Shown here piece by piece: positions 6,712 to 7,755 of a stretch of 7,755 bases of DNA (position 1 is the stretch's first letter; each line of letters opens with the position of its first letter). The stretch is from Merdicola sp048393175. GTDB lineage: Bacteria; Bacillota; Clostridia; TANB77; CAG-508. The notes under the pieces were generated by a model. The model made no database searches, had not been told where the DNA came from, and saw only the letters and a list, made by a program, of their open reading frames with translations. The stretch is taken from NCBI GenBank assembly GCA_048393175.1, contig DBFJJM010000107.1:1-7755 (forward strand), in the 5' to 3' direction. The position numbers and the translations under genes are program-made.

Positions 6712-6736
6712 TTTGTTGAAAGAGGAGAATTTTTAA

Positions 6737-7755
6737 ATGATAAAAAATATAGGTTGGACGTTAGGAAATGATTGCCCTTGTAAATGTAAACATTGTTATT
6801 CATTTATGGTAAGAAAAAAAGGACAGAATTTAACAAAAGAAATTGTAGATAGAGTTATAGGACAAATTGAAAAATTAAATGTAGAAACAGTTAATTTAGG
6901 TGGTAATGAACCAATTTTTACAAATGGTTTAGATGTCAAAAAAAGTATGTTACCATATATATTAAAAGAGTTAAACAAAAGAAATATAAAAGTAGGTATA
7001 ACAACAGCTGGAATAAGCCTTATCTCATTAAAAAATACTTATCCACAATGTTTAGAATTATTAAATGATGTAGACATCAGTTTTGATTCGCCTTTTGAAG
7101 ATGAACATAATGAAAATAGAGGTGGAGATGTTTATAAATATGCTATTCAAGCTTTAGAGATTTGTAGAGAATATAATATTGAGTCAGGAATTATAATGTG
7201 TGCAATGAACTGGAACTTTACAAAAGACAGAATTGATGCATTATTAGAAATAGCAAAAAAATATGATTCCAATATAAGATTTAATTTGCTTAAACCTATA
7301 CAACCACAGCATTTTAAACTTGTACCTTCAAAAGAACAAGTTTTGGAAAATTATAAATATCTATTTAAAAAATGCGATACTGTTGAATTGAGTGAACCAA
7401 CTTTATCTGGATTAACTCAAAATAATAAAGTAAGAGGATGTGCTTGTGGAATCTCTTCAATGAGAATAAATTCTATAACTCCAGATGGTAAAATGCCAGT
7501 ATCTCCATGTGTATATATGCACGATTATAGAGTTGGAGATTTATTAAAAGATGATATATTTGATATTATAAATTCAGAGCAATTTAAAGCTTTTAAAACT
7601 AGAAAAGAAAATTATAAAAATATTGAAGGTTGTAAAGATTGCGACAAAGCTGAAATATGTAGAGGTGGTTGCTTTGCAATGGCATATACATATAAAAAAT
7701 GTGAAACAGGTGAAAAAGATTTATACGCACGAGATCCATTTTGCTTTAAAGATAT
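6737..7755 (+). CDS. Radical SAM/SPASM domain protein (3' end beyond window)
   Basis: The frame is open for 339 codons and runs off the window edge. The N-terminus carries the radical SAM cluster motif C-x3-C-x2-C at C13, C17 and C20 (CPCKCKHCYS, with an extra C15), which binds a 4Fe-4S cluster and S-adenosylmethionine. NLGGNEP (53-59) corresponds to the SAM-binding GGEP motif with an inserted Asn. The C-terminal part has a SPASM-type set: C237 and C258 around a PDG turn, then C299-x2-C302-x5-C308-x3-C312, with C322 and C336 further on, which suits one or two auxiliary 4Fe-4S clusters. SPASM enzymes often modify ribosomal peptides or act as sulfatase-type maturases, but other substrates exist. 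The ATG at 6737 has AGGAG (6723-6727) nine bases upstream. No precursor peptide is seen upstream; one could lie downstream. The substrate is unknown. Confidence 0.88.
   Translation, partial: MIKNIGWTLGNDCPCKCKHCYSFMVRKKGQNLTKEIVDRVIGQIEKLNVETVNLGGNEPIFTNGLDVKKSMLPYILKELNKRNIKVGITTAGISLISLKNTYPQCLELLNDVDISFDSPFEDEHNENRGGDVYKYAIQALEICREYNIESGIIMCAMNWNFTKDRIDALLEIAKKYDSNIRFNLLKPIQPQHFKLVPSKEQVLENYKYLFKKCDTVELSEPTLSGLTQNNKVRGCACGISSMRINSITPDGKMPVSPCVYMHDYRVGDLLKDDIFDIINSEQFKAFKTRKENYKNIEGCKDCDKAEICRGGCFAMAYTYKKCETGEKDLYARDPFCFKD

Noticed and set aside
6796..6978. 60-codon minus-strand open frame
   Set aside because: It lies inside the radical SAM coding region, which has clear cysteine motifs on the plus strand.

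Overview
The window looks like a low-GC Gram-positive (Firmicutes, probably Clostridia) chromosome. It is strongly A+T-rich, has purine-rich AGGAGG-type ribosome binding sites, uses some TTG starts, and shows sigma-A type promoters and intrinsic terminators. I cannot name a species. The window falls into two parts that meet near base 4679.

Left part (1 to about 4679), resident chromosome. An intrinsic terminator (1-45) closes an unseen upstream gene. A promoter at 70-98 then drives ruvB (Holliday-junction branch-migration ATPase), followed with little or no gap by three polytopic GT-C fold glycosyltransferase-like proteins (1167-2675, 2662-4233, 4230-4691). They overlap by 14 and 4 bases, have no terminator between them and form one apparent operon. 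The first two look complete. They carry the DE loop motif of lipid-linked-sugar glycosyltransferases and a soluble C-terminal tail, so a role in cell-surface glycan or teichoic-type polymer decoration is likely, though the substrate is unknown. The third stops abruptly in the middle of its family's conserved N-[ST]-x-W-W/F-x-Q-x-D motif and is a fragment.

Right part (about 4679 to 7755), probably acquired DNA. From the break onward the DNA is more A+T-rich. Arginine codons in the first two genes are only AGA/AGG, whereas the left part also uses CGT, CGC and CGA. After the junction come a terminator (4721-4749), short repeats, a 17-bp imperfect inverted repeat (4894-4930) and what may be the last codons of a lost gene. 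That remnant overlaps by 4 bases the TTG start of a winged-helix protein (4982-5896) resembling the replication-relaxation proteins of conjugative elements. Next are a histidine phosphatase (5960-6589) and a radical SAM/SPASM protein (6737 to beyond the window). Each has its own near-perfect sigma-A promoter, and a strong terminator lies between them.

Interpretation: one end of an integrated mobile element, or the scar of one, has interrupted the third glycosyltransferase gene. The phosphatase and radical SAM enzyme are the most likely cargo. No integrase, relaxase, transposase, CRISPR array or RNA gene is visible, so the element type is not established. If a new system is present, the two-gene phosphatase/radical SAM module is the best candidate, but the window ends before its downstream partners.
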